From Adiantum capillus-veneris (Eukaryota > Streptophyta > Polypodiopsida > Polypodiales > Pteridaceae): a stretch of 64,000 nucleotides of DNA. The stretch spans positions 120,620,817 to 120,684,816 of the forward strand of contig CM043958.1 in assembly GCA_014529385.2 (NCBI GenBank), given 5' to 3'. Position numbers and translations under genes: made by a program. The notes below the pieces were generated by a model, which was not told the DNA's origin, made no database searches, and saw only the letters and a program-made list of their open reading frames with translations. Position 1 is the stretch's first letter. Every line of letters begins with the position of its first letter. Below are positions 21,941 to 34,246 of this stretch, piece by piece.

Positions 21941-23321
21941 GCTTTTCTTCGATTGGCAAGAATGAGTGCAGCAGCAAGTTGGATTGCTAAACAGGCACAC
22001 ATGGTCACCTACTCTGATTTAGTTTATGATTGCTGGATAGAAATCATTGAAAATCTAGAAGAGGAGAATAAGAAACCCCCAACAACTGTATTTAGATACC
22101 TTTGTGGCCTTGAGGAATCAGAGGTAAAGACTATTCAAGAAGAGATTAGAGATGAGAAGATTTTACTGTCAAAGAGTGCAAAGGATGGTGATGCAACTGA
22201 CATGTATGATCGAATCAAGCAGTTGAAGCAAGACAAATTGATTCAAGATGCACTTCTTGAAGGCTTCAACAATTTGAATGAGTCTTCACCATGTAAAGAC
22301 TGGGAGGAGGTGGTCAAAATGTATAACATCAATGATGTTGTTTATAAAACAATTTTAATGCTATGCGAGGAATGGATCAGATCTAGTTTGACGCGTGGAA
22401 CAAAGAAAATGGCTTTTCCAGATGGAGCAATAAAATACATGCAATGGGCAATTCACCTTCAAAAGGAGAAAACTGAGCCTAGAGATTTGCCATGGTCAAT
22501 CTATGTGGTGAGCCTACAAATGGAAGGCAATCTCTACTTGATGCGCCACTTCAATAATAAAGTGCCTATTGGCTTATGTGTTTTAGATATGACAAAAAAC
22601 GTTGGAGGCAATTTGAAGTGGAGTGAGGAGACATTTAACAATGCTTTGGATGGGATCTTGGCTATTGCTGGAGGGTCAACAGATCCTGGATTTGTCTTTC
22701 TTGCATTTGTGGATTTCACTAACTTCACAAAATTGCAATGTGCCTTTCACGCCATGGGAGATAATCTGAGCTACCATTGTTGTGGTGCATTGCATCACTT
22801 TCCATCAGCTCCTTGCAAAGGAGCAATTCAATTCCTAACAGTTATTGCCTTCTTGGGACAAGGCAATGCATTTGAAGACCTGAGAAGAAGATCAGAGGAA
22901 CATCCCATGCCAATTGATTGTTCTCTTCTTCAAGTAGCAGATAACGATATGTCAGATTTGCAATATTTGGAGGCCAAAAAAAGAGCTTTGGTCAAGCACT
23001 ACATTCGTACATATTGTTTTGAAGACCGCAAGCTTGTTGATGTTTTTGGTGATGGCTCCTTGGTTGCACAAGAAGGAATACAACAGAAAAAAGAAGTCAT
23101 CTGCTTAATTGATAGTGTGGAGGAGGCAAAAAGCATGGAGACCATGCTGCTAGACTTTGTTAAGTCTCATGAAGATATAGAAAAATGGGCTGGACTTCAA
23201 CAATCCACTTCGCAATCAGGCGACATTGTGCCTGTTACAGAGGAGTGCTCTCCACAAAGAGAAGAAGAACAACAACAACACCATCCTCTGTCAATGGAGG
23301 ACTTTTTGGAAATGGAGACAC
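21941..23321 (+). CDS. Constant exon 2: beta-class-like DNA methyltransferase domain, probably inactive
   Basis: 460 codons plus one base, continuing exon 1 in frame (AFLRLARM...). A helical region (protein residues about 397-580, including a charged EEIRDEKILL stretch) precedes a block reading VLDMTKNVGGNLKW (about 609), GILAIAG, FVFLAFVDF and, about 150 residues on, RKLVDVFGDGSLVAQEG then KKEVICLIDS (about 759). The order motif IV then motif I is that of beta-class amino-methyltransferases, where motif IV is DPPY and motif I FxGxG. Here they read DMTK and FGDGS, so methylation activity is doubtful. The exon ends Gln/His-rich and ETH/ETQ at the donor at 23322; reading through it gives R-M-F-stop (23332). 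Confidence 0.7.
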
Positions 23322-25918
23322 GTATGTTTTGAGTTTCTTGTGCATGTTAGTGTTTCTTGTTACTGATTTGATACTCTTAATGTTAGATTTTGCTTTATAT
23401 AGTATTGATTGAGCTTGTATTTTTTATCTCAAGCATTCAAGGTTTGAATGTAAATAGTAAATTACTTGAGTTTTTGAATGGTGGATCTGTAGACTAAAAC
23501 TAAAACATTTAATACTCACAAAGACTTAATTACTTAAGAGCTTGAACTCAATAAGTTTTGGACCTTTTATCAATACCCCCTTGATATGATACATTAGATC
23601 GTAGCATGGTTAAATGGTGATGCTTCATAAATTGAACCTAGCTTAGACAGGTGCTGGAGCCTAAATTTAAACTAACCTTGCTAGAAGGGAGCTTATGTTT
23701 GGACTTTGAGAGAAATAGCATAAGTAATCAATTAGAGCATAGATTAGACATGTGGTGGTGGCCGGCCTTAGAGACCAAAATCTTAATGAGCTTGGAAAGG
23801 TATTTAAGTACTGCAATTTACTTAGTTTTAGTACTCATTAAATGCATAGCTTGACAAAAGGTGGACCTTACATGGATCCTAATTTCAAGAGGTGTGGTAG
23901 ACCTTCAAAACAAGCTCATATAGCTTGGACATGTGGTAGACCTTGCATGAAGACTAGTTTAGACAAGTGTGGTACACCTTGTAACCAACACCCATTTGTT
24001 ATATTAGCTTGGACAAGTGGTGGACCTTGCTTTTATGTTTCAATGGAGCATATTTTGGACAGGTGGTAGACCTTGTTTCTCTCCATGCTTCAATGGAGAG
24101 AAACTTTAGCTTGGACAAGTGGTGGACCTTGTTTTTATGTTTTAAAGGAGCATATTTCGGACAAGTGGTAGACATAGTTTCTCTCCATGGTTCAATGGAA
24201 CCCACCTCAGACAAGTGAAGTACCTTGAAACCAAACCCCCATAATACAACCTACTAAATAGGTTGGAAAATTGGTGGGATATGAAACCATCCATGATAGA
24301 GCATAGTATAGGTGAAAACGTAGTGGTCCTTATATCAATTACCCATGCATAGCTTGGACAAGTGGTGGACCTTGATTCTCTCTATGTTTCAATGGATCCT
24401 ATCTTGGACTAGAGATATATCTTACTTAGTTCCATGCTTCAATGGATTGTAGCTTGGATAAGGAGTGGAACTTCAAACAAAACTCCACAGCATAGCATAT
24501 ATTAACAATTCATGGGTTTTATAGAGATTGTCCTGCCTATTTTGGAGAGTTGGTACACCTTTATTCTCCATTCTTCAATGGATCTGAGGTTGGACAAGCG
24601 GAGCTGGAGAAGTGGTCAACCTTAAAATGAAACCTCCCATGCTACAACCCATCATAGATCGTATATGTAGTGGACCTTGAAACTCTTTTATGTCCCTAGC
24701 TTAGAGAAGCATTGCACTCTTGATTATCTCCATACATGAAGGCAAGGTTGGACAAGTGGTGGACCTTCAAACCAGAATCTCTATGCAATAATAGGCAAGT
24801 GGTGGAGCTTGTTTTCTCCTTGTTCCAATGGAGCCTAGCTTAGACAAACAATGGAGCTTGCTTCTCTCCATGTTTCAATGGATCCTAGCTTAGAAAAGTG
24901 GTGGAGCTTTGCTTCTCTCCATGTTCCAATGGACCATAGCTTAGACAAGTGGTAGACCTTGAAAAACACCCCTCGTATACAACATATTATGGGGTTTTCA
25001 TGTTTCAATGGCTCCTAGCTTGGACAAATGGTAGAGCTTGCTTCTCTTTATGTTTCAATGGATCCAATCTTAGCCAAGGGGTGGACCTTGAAACAAGAAT
25101 CCCCCCCCCCCATGTACAACGTATTATGGGTTTTGAAAGCACTGGGAGAAAATAATAGCTTTGATAAGTGGTGGACCTTGCTTCTCTCCATGCTTCAATG
25201 GAGCCGAGGTTGGACACATGTTGGAGAGAAGATGGTTGCCCATGAAATAAGACCATGCATGCTATAATCAATCATATGTTGTACACATGGTGGACCTTGC
25301 AATTGTTTTATATGCCTAACTTGGACAAGTGGAGGACCCTTGATTACCTCCAGATATCAACAACAAGCCAAGTTTGGACAAGTGTAGTACCACCAAACCA
25401 GAATCTATATGCTACAATAGAGTATAGGTAGGACACGCGATGAACCTTGATATCAAACCATCCATGCTACTAGAGATGATAGGTTTCACATGTGGTGGAA
25501 CCTTGTATCAATGTTCTATGTGTAGTTTTTGACTAGTGATAGACCTTGAAACTAATCCCTCTAGGCTACAAGAAAAAAGAGATGGATGAGGAGGCTAGAC
25601 TACTTTTGTTGCATCAATGCATCCCATGTTACCACATATACTATAGGGTTCTTGGATAAGTGTTGGATCTTGTGTCAATGCTCCATGTCTAGCTTGGACA
25701 AGTGGTGGACCTTGGTTCTCTCTATGCTTCAAATGGGCAATAGATTGGAGACACAGTGGCCTTTTTTTTCCAATGATTTTATTTTTTGGAAACCTTGGAG
25801 GCACCATGTAAGAGGCACTCTAAGTCTTCCATACAATGGACCTATTGGACTATAAAATAATGATATCTTTCTTTGATATTGTCATTATTTTATGCATAAT
25901 ATTTTCTTCTTTTTGCAG
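23322..25918 (+). other. Intron before the SET exon, holding satellite
   Basis: Donor GTATGT, acceptor TTCTTTTTGCAG. The first about 260 bp are AT-rich; 23590-25760 carries diverged satellite blocks in the same orientation as the upstream array. If the donor is not used, translation stops at 23332. Confidence 0.75.
23590..25760 (+). repeat. Diverged satellite blocks inside the intron
   Basis: More than 15 dispersed copies of TTGGACAAGTGGTGGACCTT-like motifs, e.g. at about 24010, 24110, 24357, 24750 and 25695, without a clean period. Same strand as the array at 14.2-20.6 kb. Confidence 0.85.
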
Positions 25919-26475
25919 ACACAAAGGAGTTAAGTGATATAAAATCTAGATGTATTTCACACTATGATTGGCATGAAGATCCTTTTGGGACACCAACTTT
26001 TCCTATTCCCAAAGATGTAATTTTCCATATTAACGGTGTGGATTTTGAAGTGCGACTTTCATGTATTGAAGGAGCTGGTTATGGGCTATTTGTGCATACT
26101 ACCCTGGAAAGTGGTTTGACTATTCTAAACTATGGAGGGCATAAGTATAGATTTCAAGACTGGAAAAAGATATGCAAAATATTTCCAAGAGCTTATAAAT
26201 ATTCTCTTCTAGAGGATCCAAACATAGAAGAAGAGGAAGATCAATCATACATTATTGGTTGTGTAGAAGAAGGAAACGTGTCGGGCTATATAAATAGTTC
26301 TCACAGTACAAATGTCTGTCCCAACGTACGCTATACATTTGATCCAAATTTGCCACCTTGGCATAAATGCACCTCTTCACACATCAAGTCAGAAGAATAT
26401 GGCCATGTATGCATTGAGACTATTTGTCAAGTTGAAGCAGGAGAAGAGTTGTTTGCTGACTATAACTTTACTTGA
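25919..26475 (+). CDS. Alternative terminal exon A: SET domain
   Basis: Opens in phase 1 and joins the constant donor in frame (ET-H-TKELSDIK...), 184 further codons to TGA at 26473. The SET fold is readable: GAGYGLFVHTTL at the start, YINSSHSTNVCPNVRY (family pattern NHSCxPN, here with the Asn-His pair altered to Ser-His), and AGEELFADYNF (GEEL..DY) at the end. No post-SET cysteine cluster is seen. SET domains usually methylate lysine; substrate unknown. The exon is intact and short for a SET protein, so it makes sense as a C-terminal module on the ParB/MTase-like core (841 aa in total). It could instead be a separate gene, but no start codon lies near its acceptor. Confidence 0.75.
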
Positions 26476-27117
26476 CATTGTAAAGTATTGTACATGGATG
26501 GAAATCTCAAGTACATGCATCATTTTCATTTTTCATGGATGAAATCTCAAGTGAATATAACATTTGATTATTGTTTAGTTTATGCTCAACGAGAATCTAG
26601 AGTGCTCTTATGCTTTGTGTGTTGTCTAACATATTTGACTACCTTGGCCATAGAATCTTGATTCTACTCTAGATTTGTGATAAATCTTACCAAAATTTAA
26701 TCAATGTCTAGGTTGGACAAGTGGTGGGGCTTCAAACATTACTGTCTTAAACAAGTGGAGTTATCTTACTTGAATAAGTGGTGGCCTTTGAATCCAAATC
26801 TAAGCCAAATCTCTAATTATTTTCTTGTAGTCTAGGTTGGACATTTGGTGGACCTTGTATCCATGTTTCCTCAACAAGGGTGGCTTTTAGTTTTCACTTT
26901 AAGTACTCATCTTTAATAAAGTGTAGGATGGAAAATGTTGAGTTAGTAGATTGTATTTTAGACAAGTGGTGTTTGGTGTACGAATGCTGAAAATGGTTGC
27001 AAGGATTCTAACAACGACTTTACCTTAAATAAATTTCTTACTAGGAGTTCTACATATAAATATGGTGAATAAAATTCTAGTGGTTTTGAGATACCATTTG
27101 TGTGTGTGTTTTCTTAG
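26476..27117 (+). other. 3' UTR of exon A and interval to exon B
   Basis: AT-rich; a few + strand satellite motifs at about 26710-26860 and 26960. Ends with a TGTGTGTGTTTTCTTAG acceptor. No AATAAA was found close to the SET stop; a poly(A) site must be shown by RNA data. Confidence 0.5.
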
Positions 27118-28316
27118 ATTCACAAACTGGGATGGATAATGCTCCTATGGTTCAGTCAACAACTATAGAATCCATAGATTCTATGGTTTCTAAAGTGCCC
27201 AAGATGGATGATATTTCTATACTAGAGTCTAGTGTTGTGCAACTTGAGCAAGCTTCCAATAATGAGAACCAAGAAATCGATGCTTCAAAAATGCAACATA
27301 CATCAAAAGAGACTGAAAAGTCCACTCACGAGCTATTGCCAATTGGTACTACGTCATGTAGCGTAGATGTTGAGAAATCCATGCTTACAATTATATTGGA
27401 TTTAAATGGTCTATTGTTGAAACGTTCCCCTCAACCATCCTCACACCACAACTCAGTGCAAATGGATTCAAAAAGATATATTATACTCAGGCCAGGTTGC
27501 ATCCAATTCTTGAAGACTATTTTACAAAGGTTTAATGTTGCAATTTGGTCGACAGCTACTAGGAATAATGTGTATCAAATCCTTGCAGCACTAAACAACT
27601 TAGCTGAGGATACATTGCCTTTCTTTGCAATTTGGTCGCAAGATGTTTGCTACACCGCTCAAACTCAAAAATTGTTTAGACCCGACAATCCAAACGTTGA
27701 GGCAATGTTCAAGCCTCTAGCCAAAATTGCCATGGGGTTTGAATGTGATCCACAAAGAACAGTGCTTATTGATGACTCTCCTTACAAGGGATGTATTTCA
27801 CCAGCAAACAATTGCATTTTTCCACCACAATTTGATGCTGAGAAGATGGTTGACAATATGCTCTTGGAGGAGCTACTGCCATACTTGATTCAGCTTGATG
27901 AGAGAAGGGATGTGCGTGATTTAATTGCTTCTAATCGTTATGGACAACCTATAGTGACAAATGATAGTGAATACAAACAAATCATGGAGTATTGGAAGCA
28001 GAAAAATGATGTTTGGTCAGCTAAGGTGTTCTTTACAAGAAGAATACCACCTGCAAAAGGTGACAGAGATGAAACTATCATTGAAGATGCAAGTGACACA
28101 AGCCACCGCAATGAAATGAGAAGAGCCCAAATACAAGAGATCTTGGCAAAGGAGCGTACACCCATTGAAAGCATGAAGGCGTCACAATTGACCACTTTAG
28201 CTAGGCAATTGGGTTGTAACACAAAAGGAGTTTTGAAGGCAACCACAGCAAAGGCTTATATAAATAAGGTGAAAGCTGAGAACAATCTTCTAAGGCTGGA
28301 TAGAAAGCAACCCTAA
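27118..28316 (+). CDS. Alternative terminal exon B: FCP1/NIF-like HAD domain with SAP-like tail
   Basis: Joins the constant donor in frame (ET-H-SQTGMDNAP...) and gives 398 further codons to TAA at 28314. An acidic Ser-rich lead is followed by the HAD phosphatase pattern: ILDLNGLLL (motif I), VAIWSTATRNN (motif II), VLIDDSPYKG (motif IV). FCP1/SCP enzymes, which dephosphorylate the RNA polymerase II tail, have DLDxTL in motif I; here the second Asp is Asn, as in some plant DLNG proteins, so catalysis may be lost. Near the C-terminus, MKASQLTTLARQLGCNTKG followed by a Lys-rich helix resembles a SAP/HeH DNA-binding motif. Predicted fusion product 1255 aa. No internal break. Confidence 0.75.
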
Positions 28317-28600
28317 GGTACTAGTGACATGTCATATATTCTTGATACACATGCTTGAACACTCATGTGCATGGTATCTAACAAATCTTTCTTTTTATTC
28401 CTTCTTGCAGGATCTTACAAAGGATACTACTAGATGGAGCTCAATCAATAGAGATTTTGATATTTTTGCTCAAAATAATGAAGCAGTCACCTACATTTTT
28501 TGTTTATCAATTTCTTGAGAGACTTTATTTTAGTTTGTAATCATCAAATGAAATGAAAAGTATCCTTCTTATTAAGATTGTTGATCTTTTTCTTGTTCAA
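28317..28600 (+). other. 3' UTR of exon B with a likely 93-bp intron
   Basis: A donor (AAG-GTACTAG at 28318) directly after the stop and an acceptor CTTCTTGCAG at 28401-28410 bracket a T-rich 93-bp segment. The stop is so close to the junction that it should escape decay. The downstream exon (28411 onward) has only a short, featureless frame. Confidence 0.5.
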
Positions 28601-29234
28601 ACCTTTCAATTGTGATTTATAGTTTTGTTAGCATGAGATTGTGCTTTTTTAGTTTGAAAAAAACTGTCAAAGATCCAAGTCTTTTTGGCTTTACTTAAGT
28701 TATTAATTGTGAAAGATCCAAGTTTTTTTTCTTTACTTAAGTTATTGATTGCCTATGTAATAGTCCTTAAAACAATATCGGATGGCTTTCTTGCTCCCAT
28801 GTCTCACATTGGTCTTTAGGTAAGACAAGTGGTGACCTTGAAAGTATGGTCTCATATCTCGATCAAGTGAAGAGACATGAAGCTTAAATATCACTACTAT
28901 GTATCTAGTGTTAAACTCCATCGAGACAAAGACTAGATAGCCAAATTGCAGTCGAGTTTAAGTGAAAAATCCATTTGAGCTAAGGTAAAACTTATAGTGC
29001 CTCATTTTTCTAGGATTCTACCCCATCAAGGAAGTTATAATCTAGCACAAACCAATTAAGACTCTTTTGGAGCCTAGATAGGACAATTCGTGGAACTTAT
29101 GAAACTTATTATTGAGTTAGAGTCTAGTTTAGATAAGCAAAAGATCTTCAAACCAGCACTTGGTCTTACTATTCAATATTCAAAGTCCCTTGAGGCTAAC
29201 AAATTACATACCCACTTGTAACCTAACTAATGAG
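28601..29234. other. AT-rich interval before the inverted satellite
   Basis: A duplicated AAAGATCCAAGT segment (about 28668 and 28710) and three weak + strand satellite motifs (28815, 29050, 29105). No gene. Confidence 0.5.
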
Positions 29235-32200
29235 TAATTATATAGATCTAAGCAAGTATATATAATGAGTCTTCAAACTAATAATCCAAGGGAAGAGAGT
29301 AGCAAGGTCCACTACTTGTCCAAGCTCAGCTCTAGACAACATAGAAAGATGCTAGTTCTACTAATTGTCTAATTATAGGCATGGAGAAATGATAGAAGGT
29401 TGACCACTTGTCCAACCTATCATCTCTAGTAAGATGGGAGGTTTGGCCTTAAGATTCACCATGTAACCAACCTATACATCATTGTATTATGAAGAGTAAA
29501 AAAGCAAAGCTCCACCACTTGTCCAAGCTAGTTCTAAAATCCACATGGAGATAAGCAAGCTCCACCATTTGTCGAATCTCTCTTCCATTAAAACATGAAA
29601 AAACTCATCTATGTTGTACAGGGGGACTTTTTTCCAAGGTCCACCACTTGTCCAAGCTAGGATCCCTAGTAGCACGAGTGGTTTGGTCTCAAGATACACC
29701 ACTTGTACACTCTATGTCATTATATTAAGAAGAACTATGTATTAAGGTCCACCACTTGTCCAACCTATAAGGTTATATCTTAAATGGTATCCTTTCTCAC
29801 CACTTGAAATGCCCATGATATGTTTTACACGGGGGTTTCATTCCAAGGTCCACCACTTGTCCAAGCTAACTCTATTCAAACATAGAGAGAAGCAAAGGTC
29901 CACCACTTGTCCAAGCTAACTCTATTCAAACATAGAGAGAAGCAAAGGTTCACCACTTGTCAAAGCTAGGCTCCGTTGAAGTATGGAGAGAAGTAACCTC
30001 CATCATTTTTCCAAGATAGGTGCCATTCAAACATGGAAAGAATCAAGATCTACCATGTCTCCGAGATTCTAGGCTCCATTGAAACACCCTAAAACCATGA
30101 TATTTTGTACATGGGGTGTTTACATTCAAGGTCTACCACTTCTCTAACGTATTATACCTAGTAGCATGAGTGATTTGGTCTTAAGATTCACCACTTATCC
30201 ACTCTATGTCATTATATTAAGAATAACTGGGTGTTAAGGTCCACCACTTGTCCAACCTATAAGGGTATATCTTAAATGGTATCCTTCACCACTTATCAAG
30301 GTCCATCACCACTTTTCCAACCTATAAGGTTATATCTTGAATGATATTTTTCCTCATCACTTGTAATGTCCATGCTATGTTTTACAAAGGGGTTTTGTTC
30401 CAAGACCCACCACTTGTCCAAGCTAACTCCATCCACCACTTGTCCAAGATAGGCTCCATTGAAACATGGAGAGAAGGATGATCCACCATTTCTCCAAGAT
30501 AGGTTCCATTGAAACATTGAGAGAAGCAATCTCCACCATGTCTCCAAGCTAGGCTCCATTGAAATACCCTAAACCCATAATTTTGTACATGAGGGGTTTA
30601 CATTCAAGGTCCACCACTTGTCCAACCTATTATCCCTAGTAGCAAGAGTGGTTTGGTCTCAAGATTCACCACTTGTACACTCTATGTCATTATATTAAGA
30701 AGAAATATGTGTTAAAGTCCACCACTTGTCCAGCCTATAAGGTTATATTTTAAATAGTATCCTTTCTCACCACTTGAAATGCCCATGATATGTTTTACAT
30801 GGGGGTTTCATTCCAAGGTCCACCACTTGTCCAAGCTAACTCTATTAAAACATATAGAGAAAGAAAGGTCCACCACTTGTCCAAGCTAGGCTCATTGAAA
30901 CATGGAGAGAAGGAACCTCCACTGTTTCTCCTAGATAGGCTCCATTGAAACATGGAGAGAAATAAGCTCCACCATGTCTCCAAGTTGCTAGGCTCCATTG
31001 AAATACCCAATACCCATAATTTTTTGTACATGGGGGGTTTACATTCAAGGTTCACCACTTGTCCAACCTATTATCCCTAGTAGGTTTGGTCTCATGATTC
31101 ACCACTTGTCCACTCTATGTCATTATATTAAGAGGAATTAGGTGTTAAGGTCCACCACTTGTCCAACCTATAATGTTATAGCTTGAATGGTATTTTTTCT
31201 CACCACTTGTAATGCCCATGACATGATTTACATGGGGGTTTTGTTCCAAGGTACACCACTTATCCAAGATAAATCTATTGAAACATAGAGAGAAACAAAG
31301 GTCCACCACTTTTCCAAGCTAGGCTGCATTGAAACATGGACCTTAATACCAAATTATTTCTAGTAGCATGAGTGATATTTTGTACATGGGGCGTTTACAT
31401 TCAAGGTCCACCACTTGTCCAACCTATTTCCCTAGTAGGTTTGGTCCCAATTTCACCACTTATCCACTCTATGTCATTATATTAAGAATAATTGGGTGTT
31501 AAGGTCCACCACTTGTCCAACCTATAAGGTTATATATTGAATGGTATTTTTTCTCACCACTTGTAATGCCCATGATATGTTTTACATGGGGTTTTTGTTC
31601 CAAGGTCCACCACTTTTCCAAGATAACTCTATTTAAACATAGAGAGAAACAAAGGTCCACCACTTGTCCAAGCTAGGCTCCATTGAAACATGGAGAGAAT
31701 GATGCTGCACCATTTATCCAAGATAGGCTGCATTGAAACATGGAGAGAAGCAAGCTTTACCATGTTTCCAAGCTAGGATCCATTGAAACACTCTAGGGGG
31801 TTTTATTTCAAGGCCCACCACTTGTTTAACCTATTATCCCTAGTAGCATGAGTGGTTTGGTTTCAAGATTCACCACTTGTACACTCTATGTCATTATATT
31901 GTGTTAAAGTCCACCACTTGTCCAACCTATAAGGTTATATCTTAAATGGTATCCTTTCTCGCCACTTGAAATGCCCATGATATGTTTTACATGGGAGTTT
32001 CATTCCAAGATCCACCACTTGTCCAAGCTAACCATATTCAAACATAGAGAGAAACAAAGGTCCACGACTTGTCCAAGCTAGGCTCCATTGAAACATGGAG
32101 AGAAGGAACCTCCACCATTTCTCCTAGATAGGCTCCATTAAAACATGGAGAGAAGTAAGTTCCACCATGTCTCCAAGATGCTAGGCTCCATTGAAATACG

Positions 32201-33175
32201 CAAAACCCATGATATTTTGTACATGGGTGATTTACATTCAAGGTCAACCATTTCTCCAACCTATTATCCCTAGTAGGTTTGGTCTCACAATTCACCACTT
32301 TTCCACTATATGTCATTATAATAAGAGGAATTGGGTGCTAAGGTCCACCACTTGTCCAGCCTATAAGGTTATACCTTGAAGGTATTTTTTCTCACCACTT
32401 GTAATGCCCATGACATGCTTTACATGGGGGTTTTGTTCCAAGGTTCACCACTTGTCCAAGAAAATTCTATTGAAACATAGAGAGAAACAAAGGTCCACCA
32501 CTTTTCCAAGCTAGGCTCCATTGAAACATGGACCTTAATACCAAATTATTCCTAGTAGCATGAGTAATATTTTGTACATGGGGGGTTTGCATTCAAGGTC
32601 CACCACTTGTCCAACGTACTTTTCCTAGTAGGTTTGGTCGCAAGATTCACCACTTGTCCACTCTATGTCATTATATTAATAATAATTGGGTGTTAAGGTC
32701 CACCACTTTTCCAACCTATAAGGTTATATATTGAATGGTATTTTTTCTCACCACTTGTAATGTCCATGATATGTTTTACATGGGGATTTTGTTCCAAGGT
32801 CCACCACTTGTCCAAGCTAGATATGTTCAAACATAGAGAGAAACAAACATGCACCACTTGTCCAAGGTAGGCTCCATTGAAACATGGAGAGAATGATGCT
32901 CCACCATTTATCCAAGATAGACTCCATTGAAACATGGAGAGAAGTAAGCTCCACCATGTTTCCAAGATGCTAGAGTCCATTGAAATACCCAAAACCCCTG
33001 ATACTTTGTACATGGGGGGTTTACATTCAAGGTCCACCACTTGTCCAACCTATTATCCCTAGTAGCATGAGTGGCTTGGTCTCAGGATTCACCACTTGTC
33101 CACTCTATATCATTATATTAAGAAAAATTGGGTTTCCATATCTAAATGGATCTTTGCTTGGATAAGTGGTAGACC
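29235..33175 (-). repeat. Satellite array in inverted orientation
   Basis: The complement AAGGTCCACCACTTGTCCAA recurs every 40-110 bp. Its left end (29235-29385) is a clear inverted copy of the segment just upstream of exon 1 (20430-20590), sharing the CTCTAGACAACAT and ATCTAAGCAAGTATA blocks. Units are diverged, with period near 430-450 bp. Confidence 0.9.
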
Positions 33176-33470
33176 TTGAGACCTAAATACCCATTCTACA
33201 CTAGAGCATTGGTTAAGCCTTATACACTTCAAGCATACCTTTAACAACAAGTAGTAGTTATTAGTTGACTTAAATCTAGTTGAACTCCATGGTATTGAGA
33301 CTAAGAGAGAGTGTAGCATAAAAAAGAGTCAGGATTTTAATTTGACTTTCTTTCTATTAATGAGTAGATCATAGATGGATTTTGGTATCTAATAAAACCT
33401 TAGGGTAGACAATGTAAAAATCATGTCTATTGTTGTGTTTGCATTAAGTGTTCTTGTTCTTTAATTTCAG
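33176..33470. other. Pre-exon C intron end
   Basis: Non-repetitive AT-rich DNA ending in a T-rich tract and TTAATTTCAG acceptor. Nothing else seen. Confidence 0.5.
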
Positions 33471-34246
33471 AACCATTACAGAAAAATGGATTGGCTATAT
33501 GCTGGCATAAATTGAAGAAAACTATTGAATTACCCATCCAACCTCCTCCAAGACCTTGTCCAAGGAATGAATCACCTCCTTATCACCTACCACTTGCTTT
33601 CAAGGACATCAAAAGAGTACTTATCTTGGATCTAGAGGGGTTACTTCTCAAGACAGTTGAAATGAAACATGGAGATTCTATGCCATCTTGGGCTCAACAC
33701 ATGCGACTTGTGGAGGACAAAGATGAAGTTTATCATGTGGTGCGACCAGACGCACAAAGTTTTTTGGATTTTTGTGCTGAATACTTTGAGCTATGGATAT
33801 GGAGTTGCTATAACTTAACAAGGGTGCAACGCATCACACAAAAGTGTTTTCCTGAGCAGTATACCAAGTTCAAGGTGTTTATGAGTAACAAAAATTGCCA
33901 AAATCCAAATATCATGTTAGGATTTACAAGGGTTTATCACAAAAATCTGAGTGATATTTGGAAGATATTTGAGGATTTGGATGCAAACAATACCTTAATT
34001 TTTGATGACACTCCATATAGGGTGATGTGGAACATGCCAGGGACATATCTTATATTTCCAAAGATGTGGAGGCAAACTTCCGAGCAACTTCAAAACTTCT
34101 TGCAGAGAACCATAATTCCATGGTTGGTAGGATGGTTGTATGCAAGAGATAAGAGAGTCTATACATATAACACAATTGTAAATCAGTATAGTGATTCTGA
34201 GACAAATTATGTCCTTGGTGTGTACTTGTCAACACGAAAGCATTGA
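33471..34246 (+). CDS. Alternative terminal exon C: second FCP1/NIF-like HAD domain
   Basis: Joins the constant donor in frame (ET-Q-PLQKNGLAICWHK...) and gives 257 further codons to TGA at 34244. HAD landmarks: VLILDLEGLLL (motif I, second Asp replaced by Glu), LWIWSCYNLTR (motif II), TLIFDDTPYR (motif IV), then a C-terminal helix-rich end. It is a diverged paralogue of the exon B domain but without the acidic lead and the SAP-like tail. Predicted fusion product 1114 aa. The changed motif I suggests binding to a phospho-tail rather than phosphatase action; that is inference. The exon has no break and no ATG close to its acceptor, which argues against a free-standing gene. Confidence 0.75.

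Noticed and set aside
28411-28518. A fourth alternative terminal exon after the CTTCTTGCAG acceptor
   Set aside because: Joined to the constant donor it gives only RSYKGYY and a stop. A better reading is the second part of the exon B 3' UTR after a 93-bp intron.
25919-34246. SET and the two HAD exons as three independent genes
   Set aside because: Not excluded, but all three open at good acceptors in the same phase as the constant donor and lack nearby start codons, so a shared gene explains more. Kept as the main alternative in the findings.
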